A stretch of DNA of 64,000 bases from Dactylorhiza incarnata (GCA_033032865.1 JAWHQI010000019.1:16596001-16660000), one strand, 5' to 3'. Counted from the stretch's first letter, positions 21,107-32,216 are shown. The notes: generated from the sequence alone by a model not told the origin. Translations and numbers: made by a program.

Positions 21107-22269
21107 CTAAGGATTTGTCGCACTTGTCATGCCCGTGTAAAATAGAAGTCATGGGCGTGTACCTCCCTGCTAGCTGATCACGCACTGTCCCACAAAAAGT
21201 ATGCTGCCAAATGCAGTTTTTAAGATTACACAAACTTGACACGGGCGTGAACAAGGGCGCGTAACTTGAAACATTTTCCTATTTACAGCCAGCTTCTCTA
21301 GAACTCAAGGGATAACTTGTGGGAGTTTTCTTTTGCATTTCTTGTACTGTTTTAATGCTTCTAGTGTTCTTGTACTTTACTTTCTTCTAGTCCTTATAAG
21401 TTTTAATTTCATGGATTTTAATTTTCTTTTGAAAAATTAATAAAAATTAGTTTCTTCTTCTCTTTACTCTCTTCGTTTTGATCATGAACTCTTTTACTTT
21501 TGATGATTACTCCATCTCAATGAGTAGCTAAATCCTTATTAGTGCTCGATCGAGATGATCCAAGGAATGATACAAGTCATGATTTAATTTAGATTTTCTC
21601 TTTCTCTTTTTTGAATGCCTATGATTTATCCTTAATTATAATGAAATGAGATTATATTATCGATATATAATACTCGTTCTTGTTTTCGTACTTCAGTTAG
21701 TTGAGAGGCTTGTAATGCGTATTGATCATTCAAGGGTACAGAGAGTTGAATGCAACCCTCGAGAGAGGACGACATAAATCTCGCGGATTGGAGTTAAATC
21801 CAATAGAGGGGTTCACCACAATAATCCATGTTTTAGGGGTATCAATTATAGAATGAGAGTTCGGTTGATCAACCTAAACTCAGTTGAACGTACCCTTGAA
21901 AGAGGTGCGCTCAGGAATTGGGAACCTCCATGGTCGAAGAGATTTCTTTAATAGAATTAAAATCTTATTTCTTCTTGTTATTTTCATTCCAAGGTGATTC
22001 AAAGATCTTACTAGCCTTCTAAATATAGTTTTAATCATCATTTTAATTTTCCTTGCTCTTCTTGAAACCCACCCAAAGTTCTAATTGATAAAATAATAGA
22101 AATATTCTTGATGTAAAGGTATTCAACTCGGCCAGAAAAATATGACCTTGATATTTTAATATTCTATACAATATTCGATTAGGTACGCTTGCCTTTATCA
22201 ATATAGGATTGGAGAACATCTCTTCTTGATTTTCTACAAACATCTCTCAATGTTTGCCTATCAAGTTTT

Positions 22270-22287
22270 TGGCGTCGCTGCTGAGGA
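22270..22287 (+). other. Primer-binding site, degenerate tRNA-Asp match
   Basis: TGGCGTCGCTGCTGAGGA matches the tRNA-Asp primer site at 14 of 18 positions. It lies six bases after the LTR end, as in the other Athila-type elements here. Confidence 0.7.
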
Positions 22288-22554
22288 TTGTGTTGATATT
22301 TCGAAAAAAGGAATATCTATTAATTTTATCATTTCTTTTCTTCTTTTTATTTTTTTTAAGTTGCAACAATATTCTTGGCAAGGGGGGTTTGGGATGTCAC
22401 CCCATTATATCTCCTAATACCAATGCGAGCCCTTCACCGGGTAGACTTTGGGAAGTCCAACACTAATCTAAAATTGCCTAATAATCATAAATATATATAA
22501 TATTCATTTTCATATTCCCTTCGTTTCTTTTTTATATTCTTCCTATTTTAGTGC

Positions 22555-23627
22555 ATGACCCGAGTAAATTCTTCGAATAATCCTGATTTTCATTTTGATC
22601 CTGAAATAGAGCGCACCTTACGGCGATGCCTCCGATTTCGTGATCAGGAGTTACCAATAATTCTCGAAGAATCTATCGGAGACACTAACATAGAAATTAT
22701 GACTAAGCAAAATCCTGATGAGGCGCAGCAATGGACCATGTCCTATTATGAACGTCTGAACATAGAAGGGACACAATCGAGTATCGTTTGCCCTATAGTG
22801 GTGAATAATAATTTTGAGATCAACTCTAGAATCATCCAAATAGTGCAACAATTAGTAATCTTTGATGGTCTGCCGGACAAAGATCGAAATTGACATCTCT
22901 CAAATTTTCTTGAAATCTGCGATACTTTTAAAATAAATGGCGTTAGTGATGACAGCATTCAATTATGATTATTCCCTGTTTCCTTACGGTCAAAGGCCAA
23001 GTAGTGGTTGAGCTCTCTCCCTAGAGGATCCATCACTACATGGGCCAAAATGGCAGAAAAATTCTTAACTAAATATTTTCCTCCGACCAAGAGCGCCAAA
23101 TTGCACACCGATATTACTTCATTTCTCAAAATCGACTCAAAAACTCTCTACAAAACATGGGAGCGCTTCAAGAAGCTTTTGCATAGATTTCCTCACCACA
23201 CACTTCCTAATTGGAAACAAGTTCAAATTTTCTATAATGGTTTAAATTTCCAGACAAGGCAAATGATTAATGCGGTCGCCCGGAAGCTCCTCAAGAGATT
23301 TTTGAGGAAATGGCCTTGAATGCTTACCAGTGGAATGTGCCACGAACTCGCCCTAAGAATCCAGCCAAACTATATGAAGTCGAGGCCACCTCTAGTTTAG
23401 TGTTACAAGTAGAACGGTTAACTAAGCAAGTCGAAGAGATGTCTGTTTCCTCCGCCACCATTAATTGGGCGCATAATAATAATAATTTAATTCAAGAGCT
23501 TTTAGACTACATGGGAAATTGCCAACATCCTTCCTTTAACCCACAAAATATTCAGAATAATAACGCTTATAATCCGGTTTTGAGGAACAATCCAAATTTC
23601 AGATGGAACAACCAAAATAATGCTTAA
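22555..23627 (+). pseudogene. gag: Athila-B gag
   Basis: A clear Athila capsid protein, starting ATG at 22555. The core has HLSNFLEICDTFKINGVSDD, SLPRGSITTWAKMAEKFL, KYFPPTKSAKL, WERFKKLLHRFPHH and QIFYNGL. The tail has the NPAKLYEVEA and NNPNFRWNNQNN segments. Three in-frame stops (22891 TGA, 22966 TGA, 23002 TAG) fall where the family has codons that one C-to-T change would turn into stops. One frameshift follows near 23310. The deletion downstream removes the knuckle and protease. Confidence 0.85.
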
Positions 23628-23739
23628 CACCCACCTAATGTGAATCCACTAAGATTCTGCCACCACCACCGAAGCTCTCTGTAATTAAAGAGGCCTTCTC
23701 TAAATATGTTGCCTCAAACAAGTCCAATATCTCTGTAAT

Positions 23740-23890
23740 TAAAGAGATGAATTTGGCACTAAACTGGGAGAAGTCCCACTTTATGGTCGAAAAGGGATTA
23801 TTCCTCGGACATAAAGTTTCGAGTAAAGGAATCAAGGTCGATAAGGCTAAGTTCGAAGTCATAGAAAACATCCCCCACCAACCAACGTTA
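23740..23890 (+). pseudogene. pol: Athila-B reverse transcriptase fragment (thumb)
   Basis: About 50 codons (NLALNWEKSHFMVEKGLFLG, SSKGIKVDKAKFEVIENIP) match the end of Athila reverse transcriptase. The catalytic palm is absent. A 17-bp direct repeat TCTCTGTAATTAAAGAG (about 23677 and 23731) marks the deletion side. The frame resumes after the DNA element at 25092 (SFLGHVGFYRRF). Confidence 0.75.
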
Positions 23891-25088
23891 AATTTTGAAC
23901 AGAATTGGCTTTCTAGAATTGTCTTTTCGACGAAAATTAATATCTACATGAATTGGCTTTGTACAGAATTCCATTTTTGTTGTTCAGCTGTAAGATTGAA
24001 TTCAGTCAACGGAATTGGAATTGAGGCACAAAAGTTGTTTGGCTAAATAATGGAATTGGTATTGGAATTAAGATTATACAATAATTTTATAAAACTCAAA
24101 ATAGGCGTTAGCGCCGAACGCATTAAATTGCAAAATATGTTTTACGACGCGCATTTTTTGCCAAGCGCAATTTTTTCGCCCAGGTGCGCATTTTTTTTCT
24201 CGGGCAAAAAATGAAAGCCCGGGCAAAAAGCGCGCGCCCAAGCGAAAAACGCGCGCCCAAGCGAAAAAACGCGCGCCCAAGCGAAAAACGCGCGCCCAAG
24301 CGAAAAATGCGCGCCCGACCGAAAAATGCGCGCCCGGGCAAAAAATGGGCGTCCGGCCAAAAAAACGCCCGCCCGGGCGACAAAACCCACGCCCGGGCAA
24401 AAAAACCCGCCCGGGCGAAAAAAGCGCGCCCGGGGGAAAAAATCTCGCCCGGGCGGAAAATTCTGCGCCAAAGCAAAAAATTGCGCCCTGCTAAAAAAAT
24501 GCGCACGGGCGAAAAAAATGCGCTCGAGAAAAAAAATCGCGTCCGATAAAAAATATCGCGTTTAGAAAAAATATATCGCGCCCGGCCAGAAAATTTGCTT
24601 CCGACCGAAAAATCGCGTTCGACCGGAAAAAACCGCATTCGGTCGGAAAAAAGGCATGCCCAGGAGAAAAAAAGTGCAACCGAGCAAAACAAAAGCGCGC
24701 CCGGGTGAAAATTGCCCGGCCGGCCGAAAAACTCACGGCCGACCGAAAAACGCGCGCCCGGGAGAAAAATGCCAGCCTGGGTAGAAAATGAATGCCCGCC
24801 TAAAAAACATGCGCCGACCGAAAACATGCGCCCGGCGGAAAAAACCCACTCCCGGCAGAAAAACACGCGTGTAGGCCGAAAAACTCTGGCAAAAACACTC
24901 GATTATGCGGAAAACTCATGGGTGGAGGTCAGAATTGGTGATTTGATTTTTTAGTTCAATGTCAAAGTCATGGGTTTTCATATAAAAGTCAATATCCTCG
25001 TAAATTTCGTTGCGCCGAACATTAGAATTGCATTTCTAATCGGCAATGCCAATTCCAGAAAGCCAATTTCGTCCAATCGAACGGACCC
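23891..25088. mobile_element. Non-autonomous DNA element (PIF/Harbinger-like) inside Athila-B
   Basis: It interrupts the Athila frame exactly between ENIPHQPTL and SFLGHVGF. TTA flanks both sides (23888-23890 and 25089-25091), fitting the 3-bp TTA target duplication of PIF/Harbinger. Inverted ends share AATTGGCTTTCTRGAATTG; the right end is longer (complement of GGGTCCGTTCGATTGG) and the left end is eroded. There is no transposase. The middle is the minisatellite at 24150-24890. The superfamily call is an inference from the TTA and end sequence. Confidence 0.6.
24150..24890. repeat. GC-rich 19-20 bp minisatellite (CGCGCGCCCGGGCGAAAAA-like)
   Basis: Roughly 35-38 degenerate copies of a 19-20 bp unit alternating an A5-6 run with a CGCGCCC(G/A)(G/A)GCG block. 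The clearest part is 24225-24310, where units are nearly identical. Variation increases to the right. All six frames stay open for long distances because the unit lacks stops; none is a gene. Confidence 0.85.
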
Positions 25089-25091
25089 TTA

Positions 25092-25670
25092 GAAGTTTTC
25101 TAGGACACGTTGGTTTTTACAGAAGGTTTATTTGAGATTTTACCAAAGTTACAAAACTGCTAACCCAATTATTAGAAAAAGAATCCGAGTTTATTTTTGA
25201 TGAAGAATGTCTTAAGGCGTTCAATAAAATTAAAAACAAACTTATTAATTCATCAATTTTAATAGCGTTGGATTGGTATTTACCGTTAGAAATCATGTGC
25301 GATGCGAGCGATTTTGCTGTAGGGGTTATGTTAGGCCAACGGGTGAAAAAGTACTTTCACCAGATTTATTACGCTAGTAAAACTCTAACATCCACGCAAG
25401 CTAAATATTCCACAACAGAAAAAGAGTTTTTAGCGATATTTTTTGCGTTTGATACATTTCGTTCATATATAACGCTATCAAAAGTTATTGTTTTTACTTA
25501 CCACTCCACTCTCAGATATTTATTAAATAAAGGGGATGCAAAACCCCGACTACTAGATGAATTCTCCTTTTGGAAGAATTTGATTTGGAGATCCGAGACA
25601 AGAAGGGAGCGGAGAACATGGCGGTCGAACACCTCTCACGGTTATAGTGTCCGGTTGAAGGAGCATTAGT
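25092..25670 (+). pseudogene. pol: Athila-B RNase H
   Basis: The tether and RNase H read FLGHVGFYRRF, then DASDFAVGVMLGQR (first acid), YASKTLTSTQAKYSTTEKEFLA (second), FTYHSTLRYLLNKGDAKPRL. The third acid, usually in FTDH, reads FTYH, so an active-site residue is lost. Frameshifts break the link to integrase near 25575. Confidence 0.8.
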
Positions 25671-27057
25671 GGAGGCCGAAATAAATGACAAATTTCCTGA
25701 AGAGCGCCACCTCACCGTCGATAAACTAACGACTTCTTCCACCCCTTGTTACGCGAATCTTGACAATTATTTAGTGGCATGGGTCCTTCAAAAAGATTAT
25801 ACAAGTCAACAAAAGAAAAGATTCTTTTCGGACTTGAAAATTTACTTTTGGGAGGAGCCCTTTTTATTTCGTGTATGCGTAGACCAAGTAGTAATAAGAA
25901 GTACTTTGGGTGAGGAATGTTGCAAATTTTGCAGCACTGCCATGAAAGACCAACTAGAGGACACTACCAAGCAAACTAGACCGCTAGGAAGATGCTTGAG
26001 GCGGGCTTTTATAGGCCCACCTTATTCAAGGATGCTCACACTTTTGTGAGGAAATGTGATAGCTGCCAAAGGTCATGAAATATTTCTAACCGGAACGAAA
26101 TACCCCAAAATGTGTTTTTAGAATGCAAGATTTTTTATTTATGGGGATTAGATTTTGTAGGTCCGCTAACTTCATTATTTAATAATAAATATATTCTTGT
26201 TCTGGTCGATTACGTGTCAAGGCGTGCGGAAGCATAAGCCTTCACAACAACAACCCAAGAGTCGTGGTAAATTTTTTGAAAAAATTATTTTCGCGATTTG
26301 GCATACCACGCGCACTAATTAGTGATAGGGGCACACACTTTTGTAATAACCAACTTGCTAAAATTTAAGCGAAGTATGGCGTTGCACACAATCTTTTCAT
26401 GGCCTATCACCCACAAACAAATGGCCAAGTGAAGGTAGTTAACCGAGAGCTAAAAAGAATTTCAAAAAAAATGGTCTCAATTAGAGCATTGCGCGACAAT
26501 CTTTTCATGGCCTATCACCCACAAACAAATGGTCTCAATTAGACGATGCACGAAGGGCTTATCTGGCAACGTACAAAGCCTCCATCGGATGTACATCGTA
26601 CTGGTTAGTCTATGGAAAAGCGTATCATTTACTCGTGGAATTAGAGCATTGCGCTTTTTGGGCGCTCAGATTTTTAAATTTAGATTTAAACTTAGCCTCC
26701 GAACAAAGGAAATTTCAATTGAACGAATTAGATGAATGGCGTGCAAATGCCTATGAAAATAATAAATTCTATAAAGAGCAGACTAAGTTTTATCACGATA
26801 GAAAAATTAAAATTCAAAAATCTTTTTCACCAGGAGATCTAATTCTCTTTATTTCTAGACTTAGGCTTTTTCCGGGAAAATTAAAATCCCGATGGTCTGA
26901 CCCCTTTGTAATAAAAGAGTTTTGGCCATATGGGACCGTACTAATAGAGCACCCGAAAAAAGGCTTGTTTAAGTTTAATGGGCACCGGTTAAAATTGTTT
27001 CACTCCGACGACCCGACATCCAAAAAAATTGAAACATTTCGACTTCCTTTTTTTTAA
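25671..27057 (+). pseudogene. pol: Athila-B integrase
   Basis: DLKIYFWEEPFLFRVCVDQV opens the domain. The zinc region and core follow in several frames. The block with NGQVKVVNRELKR has Lys where the catalytic Glu should be (compare NGQVEVVNRELKR in Athila-A). A roughly 36-bp piece of the core (26389-26424) is repeated at 26497-26532. The C-terminal part (QKSFSPGDLILF, SRWSDPFVIKE, GHRLKLFHSDDP) is open at 26635-27057. Confidence 0.8.
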
Positions 27058-27210
27058 AAATAATCGCCACTAAGTCAAGCTACGCGATGGTAAACAAAGT
27101 GTTTTTGGAGGCACCCCAAATTTATCTTCTCTTTATGTTTTTTTTTTATTTTAACACGTTTTTGCAGGTTTTGTTGAACACAAAACATGGGATGTCACCC
27201 CAGCATATCT
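27058..27210 (+). other. Athila-B 3' untranslated remnant
   Basis: It repeats the post-integrase motif (GTCAAGCTACGCGATGGTAA) and ends in the GGATGTCACCCCAGCATATC block. The Del/Tekay-like LTR interrupts it there: in Athila-A the same block continues with CCTAGTACCGG. Confidence 0.65.
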
Positions 27211-28175
27211 TGTAAGACCCCCTCCCGGAACACAAAACATGGCCGAGGGGAGTCCTATGCCCAGGACAGTCGCATTGCGAAAGTTCTAGCACCTAGGCTA
27301 ACCCCCTCCATCAGATGCCTATCCTACCGGCTATTCTCAAATATCATCATGCTAACCCATCAATAATACAAAAACAATAGAACTCATTTATTCACAACTA
27401 AGTAATATGTCCATCACAGTATTAAAATACAGGTAGCTACATAAGCTCCTTTTAAACATCAGAGTACCTATTGCCCTTAGGCTACATCTTAAACACTTGC
27501 TCACATCTGTCACTGACAGTAATGACGATATCATAGTCTCCAGCCCTGTCGTCCTGACCTTGCTATCCGCCTCCAACATCGTGAGTTGCTGCTCCTTGGT
27601 GCACTCCTAAAAAGAGGGGTGTAACAACCATTAGTAATAAAGACTAAGTGGCATCACATCCTCTCCCCCGACGACTCCAAGGCACCAGGCAGAAGGGATT
27701 GAAGAGAAGCTGCAAAATAAATAGTAGTAGCAAGAGCAGGTGACAGTATTAAGGGTTCAATCTTATCAATTCTATATCAAAAGTGGAAATGAAGCTACTA
27801 TACATAAGAGTACATTTATGCTAGCAGTTACTATGGTAGTGAAGTAAGAAACAATTCTAAGCTAGCATTGTGACGAGTATCAAGGTATAGAATTCAGTGT
27901 AACAGTACAGAAGTAAGCTGTATATTTGTAGTTTCAAAACGTACCTTAACTTATTCGAATGCCCATACACACTTATAAGTTAAGGTTTCCAATTTGGAAC
28001 CAATCATATAAAAGAGCCCATACTAATTTATATGATTGACCCGATGCGGTGCAATGCTATGATCATGAAAGGATGAATGCAATGCAATGATTATGATATG
28101 ATGACTCACCCATGCAAATTTTCTATGTCGAAATAGACCTGTACTTCACACTTTTTGAGGGTAGCTAACCTCTCA

Positions 28176-28213
<38 letters not shown>

Positions 28214-29138
28214 TCGTGGCCAGACGGTGGCAGTGGAATGGGCTTCTCCACTACTATGTGGGTATGGACACTACCAGACCTAGGCCTTACGTATGCCTCG
28301 ATGCTAAGAACACAACAGCGGAGCACCTGCGTATAGGACTCGGAATGGGTCTTGGGAATTAAACACCGATAGCACATCCCAACCTGTCACTAGGCACGGA
28401 AGGGGTCTTTGGAAGTAAACACAAAGAGCACAGCCCAACCGGCCAAGATCTATCTGCCAACTCCTGTCGGTGTGATGACTGGCGAGCCCGTAGATCTTCC
28501 ACAAGCAATCCTTCAACCAGGATCATTACACCACCACGTGTAATCCATGCACATTCATTTAATTCCCATGCATAATATGTGCTATCAAGCACTCAAGGAC
28601 TCACAAATGGAGCCTTCTTACCTTTCAAATCATACCAGTTCAACCGATGCTTATTAGCATCCAAAGCCCCCAACAATCGGGCCCTTAACATTTCATCGTA
28701 AGAAATAACCATATCGTATAACCCGCATCAAGCCATCAATGCTACCCATACCGAGTTGTTATAACTCTTGTGTGGTTGCATGCGTATAACATGGAAATTA
28801 CTCTGTGAGACCCTGCAGGACTACTTGTGCGTATAGAGACATATTCATATCTTACTAAATAAGTAAACCCAACTTATCATAAATATTCACTTCACGTGCT
28901 CAATTAACGATGTGTTTCAACACCCTTGAAGCCATCACCCATATTTAGAGGTTATCACGAATCTAATCATCTGATAGATAATCAAACGATGTTAGCATTT
29001 ACATAAACATGTCCTTTAAATTCCTCATTCAATTATGCATCTAAATACCCCATTTCAGAATCATATCATTCACTTACACCTCACCCAATTGACATGGCAA
29101 TCCAGGAACTCCTACCACCCAAAGGGAGAAAACCTGAA
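27211..29138 (-). repeat. Truncated LTR resembling Del/Tekay chromovirus LTRs
   Basis: It starts TGTAAGACCCCC on the plus strand; the complement ends GGGTCTTACA, as LTRs of Del/Tekay elements commonly do. It includes a GCAATGATTATGATATGATG region and long non-coding stretches. I find no matching opposite end or polypurine tract before Tat-C cuts it at 29139. A solo LTR interrupted by Tat-C is equally possible. No coding region is supported in these 1.9 kb. Confidence 0.5.
28180..28212 (+). repeat. Homopolymer run of 33 C
   Basis: An uninterrupted C tract within the Del/Tekay-like LTR. Its length is likely unstable and may not be exact in the assembly. Confidence 0.9.
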
Positions 29139-29813
29139 TGTACAACCCCGGTGTCCGCCAGGGGGTGAACAGTGGCGAAGGGATCGTTAGGCAAAAGGAG
29201 AAAGAAGTCTAGCGGGCCAGAGAACTGGGCGATCCATGCTCTCGTCATCGCTCGCAGGAGGGAAAGGTGGCCAGGGGCCTTGTCGATTGCTCACAGGGAG
29301 GCGAGCTAACTGAGCCACGCGGCTCGTGAGAGTCTCTAGTGGGTGGCTCGCCCAGGAAGGGTCCATGACCAATTTTACCTAAAAAGCCAAGGTGGTCTGT
29401 AGTTAGCCACTCCAAACAGCGGAGTTTGGCTGTTGGCAAACCATTTTGGGCTGCGTATAGCAAAAGAGTATGGTGAAATCTCACTATTAGCAGACCAGAC
29501 TCAAAAAACTACAAATAGACCTTGAAGGGCACATTGGGAGAGGAGTCCAAACTCATATCTCTGAACTTCTTCCTCCCTAGGTTATCTTGGCTTAGCTCTT
29601 AAGCTCTCCAAGGTGCCCAGTCTCAGCTTTAGCTTGGGAGGGGAAGCGCTCAAAGATCTTTCGGGTGTGTGGTGGGACCTCCTCGCTACGGCCAAGGGTC
29701 TGTGCTTAGTTTTGAGTCTCTAGTCGGTTCCTTCCAAGGAATCAGTAAGTGCTAGTTGCCTCTCATTCTTGAGGGCCCGAGCTCCACAAAGAAGCTAAGT
29801 ATTGGTTTCAACA
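29139..29813 (+). repeat. 5' LTR of Tat-C
   Basis: It starts TGTACAACCC and ends GGTTTCAACA, like the Tat-D LTR read on its own strand. A block at 29610-29690 (CCAAGGTGCCCAG, GTGGTGGGACCTCC) matches the Tat-D LTR. At 675 bp it is shorter than Tat-D's and lacks the GGGCGAGTGGGG palindrome array. Confidence 0.72.
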
Positions 29814-29817
29814 TTTT

Positions 29818-29835
29818 TGGTGTGGTGAGCATGGA
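29818..29835 (+). other. Primer-binding site of Tat-C, tRNA-Phe-like
   Basis: TGGTGTGGTGAGCATGGA matches the complement of the plant tRNA-Phe 3' end at 16 of 18 positions, four bases after the LTR. Tat-D has the exact match. Confidence 0.8.
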
Positions 29836-29868
29836 GTGCAGCTAGATCAAGAAAGCTCCAAGGAAGAG

Positions 29869-31310
29869 ATGGCAAGAGACAATGGGCGAGAGGAGGACTT
29901 CGGTAGCTCACCACCTCCCGGCGCGCCAGCAATGGTTGAGATGCTGGCTGACCTCAAGAGAGATCTGCTCGGGGCCTTCTAGTGCGCCCTCGCCACAGCC
30001 CTAGGGGGGGGGGGGGTCGCAACCCCTGCGCCCCCAGTGGCCCCTCCAGGTGGAGTAGGCGAGCACGCCCCGGGGCAGAGGCCAGGGAAGGAGGCAGCGT
30101 CCCAGGAGCCAGATTAAGATCTAGCGGGGCGGGAGCTCTTTCCTAGCCCACCGAGCGCGGGAGGGATTGGAGCAAGTGCCGTCCCGGGAGGTGGGATCCC
30201 AGTGAGCGATCCCACGGCGAATGAGAGACCGGGAGGAGCCTGTTCGCCCGTGGAGCTCGCGGGGCGAGTGGAGCAGATCAGGGGTGCGAAGGGGGGAGTC
30301 CTTTTTGCGAGTTGGTGCTCTCGACACCTCTCCCCGAGGGGTTCAACGAGCTAGCCATGACTCAGTATACTGGCAAGGATGACCCCACCTAGCACCTACA
30401 GTGGTTCGAGGACATGGTCTCCATCAGGCCTATGTCGGATGCTTTCAAGTGCCGAGTCTTTGCCACCACCCTGAAAGACCCTGAGGCACTCTTGGGACGC
30501 CGAGGCACTCTTCAGCATCAAGCAGAGGCCGGAGGAGTTGCTAGCTCATTACGTTGATCGATTCTAGGAGGAGGTCCTCCTCATCCAGGAGGTGCAAGGG
30601 TACACCCTCCAGCTCGCCTTCATAGTGGGGTTGCGATAGGGATTCTTCCAGATGGACCTCAAGAGGAGGTCTCCTTTGTCTTTTGAGGAGCTGATGGAGA
30701 GAACGGCGTAAGAGATAGAGGGGGAGGCCGCAAACCCCGAGTTCACAAAAAGGTTGGCACGACTGAGCGAGCCAGAGGTCAAACATCCAGAGCCAAGGAG
30801 AAGAGAGGAGGCAAGGGCCCCAGAGGTGGGGTAGAGGCTGTAGGAAGTAGGGAGGCAGGGCTCCGGAAGGGGTTTCCACCAGGGAGGGGGCAACTTTCAA
30901 ATAGGCCAAGGAAGACCCCACCAGCTAGGGTGGAGGCAGGGCCCGAGGATACCTCACCCCCACCCGCCTCCGCAGGCGATGGATGTCGGTCGGGGGAGAC
31001 CGGGTAGGGGAAGAGGAGCCGGAGCTGGAGGGGTCGATCCTAGGAGAATGAACAGGGCGGGAGAGGTTGAGAGAAGGGGGCGGCATTGCCTTATTGTGAC
31101 TTTCACGTGGAGGAAGGTCACGCAACGGCCACCTGCCCTGAGTTCTTGGAGATGAAGGAATCCAGAGCACCTGCGTTGCGGGAGCAGCGGGTGGTGAGGA
31201 TTGAGGAGGTCCTATCTCAGGACGAGGTGAGTGAGAGGTGTGAAGACCGGGTTGATGTGGGGACCCGAGGGGGGGTCGGGGCGATCAATGGGGGGGTAGG
31301 GATTGAGGCG
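29869..31310 (+). pseudogene. gag: Tat-C gag
   Basis: It starts ATG at 29869 (MARDNGREEDFG). The core, in several frames, reads FNELAMTQYTGKDDP, HLQWFEDMVSIRPMSDAFKC (30345-30460), then HYVDRF and EEVLLIQEVQGYTLQLAFIV (30550-30640) and FEELMERTA. About 120 bp of the capsid core seem deleted near 30490-30530. Stops include TAG at 30391 and in the tail. A Tat-type zinc knuckle (CDFH spacing, then GH and C) is at about 31089-31134. Codon use is strongly GC-rich compared with Tat-A, as in the pol of the same element. Confidence 0.78.
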
Positions 31311-31349
31311 ACCTGAAAGGCAAGCCTCCATACCATTTACCGTCGTAGA

Positions 31350-31580
31350 GTGGCTTTGACATCCCTAGCCCCGCCCCCGACGGAGAAGATCTCATTCACT
31401 CAAAAGGACATGCCGGGTCATGAAGACCCTTTCTGCGATGCGCTGGTCATTCAGACAGCGATCGAGAACTTCACCATCTCCCGGATCCTTGTGGATAATG
31501 GGATCTCGGTCAACATTATATTTAAGAAGGCGTTCAACGATATGAAGGTGGAGAGCAGGAGGGTGTTGGCCTCGGACGCC
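31350..31580 (+). pseudogene. Tat-C protease, N-terminal part
   Basis: It contains DPFCDALVIQTAIENFTISR, then RILVDNGISVNIIFKKAF. The catalytic DTG is changed to DNG, so the enzyme would be inactive. The frame is cut at 31580 by the inserted zinc-knuckle element; protease resumes at 46312. Confidence 0.8.
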
Positions 31581-31839
31581 TGATGAGTCCCAAATATATA
31601 CACATTTTTGGACTCATCTGAGCCGATTTTCTAGTCTATGCACTTCACTTTAGACATGTTTTCACTCATATTTGATACTCCATGCTAAGTGCACCTCTAG
31701 GCCCGTTTTGGTGTTATTTCATGTTCTTCTTCTTTAGTAGTTTTCATGCATTGTTAAGTGCCACTTTCAGTGGCTGGATTCATGGTTGTGCTGGAATAGG
31801 AGTCGTGCAGGTGTTCTCTGTACAATTCTGTACAGGAAC

Positions 31840-32200
31840 ACTGCACACGGTCACTGTTTCTATTGCGCACGACCACTGGTCGTGCGCCGCTGATCGTGTG
31901 CACTTAACCCTATTTTTTGAGTTATGTCTCGGACAGTGCGCACGATCACCAACGATATTGTGCACGACCACCGGTCGTGCGCCACTGTGCGTGCGCACTT
32001 AACATCAATTTTATGCGTTCTGTTTCGACCAGTGCGCACGACCACCTATGATAGTGCGCACGACCACCGGTCGTGCGCCACTGGTCGTGTGAACATGGTA
32101 TTTTATAAATTTCTTACATTGCAGGCTCCACCCAGGCAGGCGCACGATCACAAGGTTCCAGCGCGCACGACCACTGGTCGTGCGCCAATGACCGTGCGCA
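31840..32200 (+). repeat. Array of 23-bp palindromes upstream of the LTR TATA box
   Basis: The unit has 11-bp arms GCGCACGACCA and TGGTCGTGCGC around one base. Good copies are at 31865-31887, 32056-32078 and 32163-32185, with weaker copies and half-sites near 31940-32035 and 32080-32095. Every LTR copy of this family in the window has the array. Confidence 0.85.
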
Positions 32201-32216
32201 CTGTTTATTCCAGCTC

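Larger units (their letters stand above)
15392..22263 (+). repeat. Athila LTR split by a nested element (15392-15852 and 21107-22263)
   Basis: It starts TGATGAGTAG right after a polypurine tract and ends GCCTATCA right before a tRNA-Asp-like primer site, so it is the 3' LTR of Athila-A and also the 5' LTR of Athila-B. Without the insertion and its duplicated ATGCC it is about 1.6 kb. Degenerate CACGCCC and GGGCGTGACC repeats lie at 15566-15840 and 21107-21270. Confidence 0.8.
22264..27210 (+). mobile_element. Athila-B: internal region of an Athila-like element, decayed
   Basis: It follows the LTR end at 22263 with a primer site, leader, gag, a remnant of reverse transcriptase, RNase H and integrase. 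Protease and most of the reverse transcriptase are deleted between about 23630 and 23740, and a small DNA element splits the rest at 23891. The 3' end is cut at 27210 by a Del/Tekay-like LTR, so its 3' LTR is not in the window. Confidence 0.85.

Noticed and set aside
24074..24954. Long overlapping open frames on both strands (up to 247 codons) with Arg, Phe or Pro-rich repeats
   Set aside because: They are produced by the stop-free 19-20 bp minisatellite; all frames are open and none resembles a protein.
27388..28592. Minus-strand frames in the Del/Tekay-like LTR
   Set aside because: Short, overlapping, without domains, and one contains the poly-C tract as a glycine run.
29187..31170. Minus-strand frames of 60-126 codons over the Tat-C LTR and gag
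   Set aside because: They are complements of GC-rich gag sequence; the plus-strand gag motifs account for the region.
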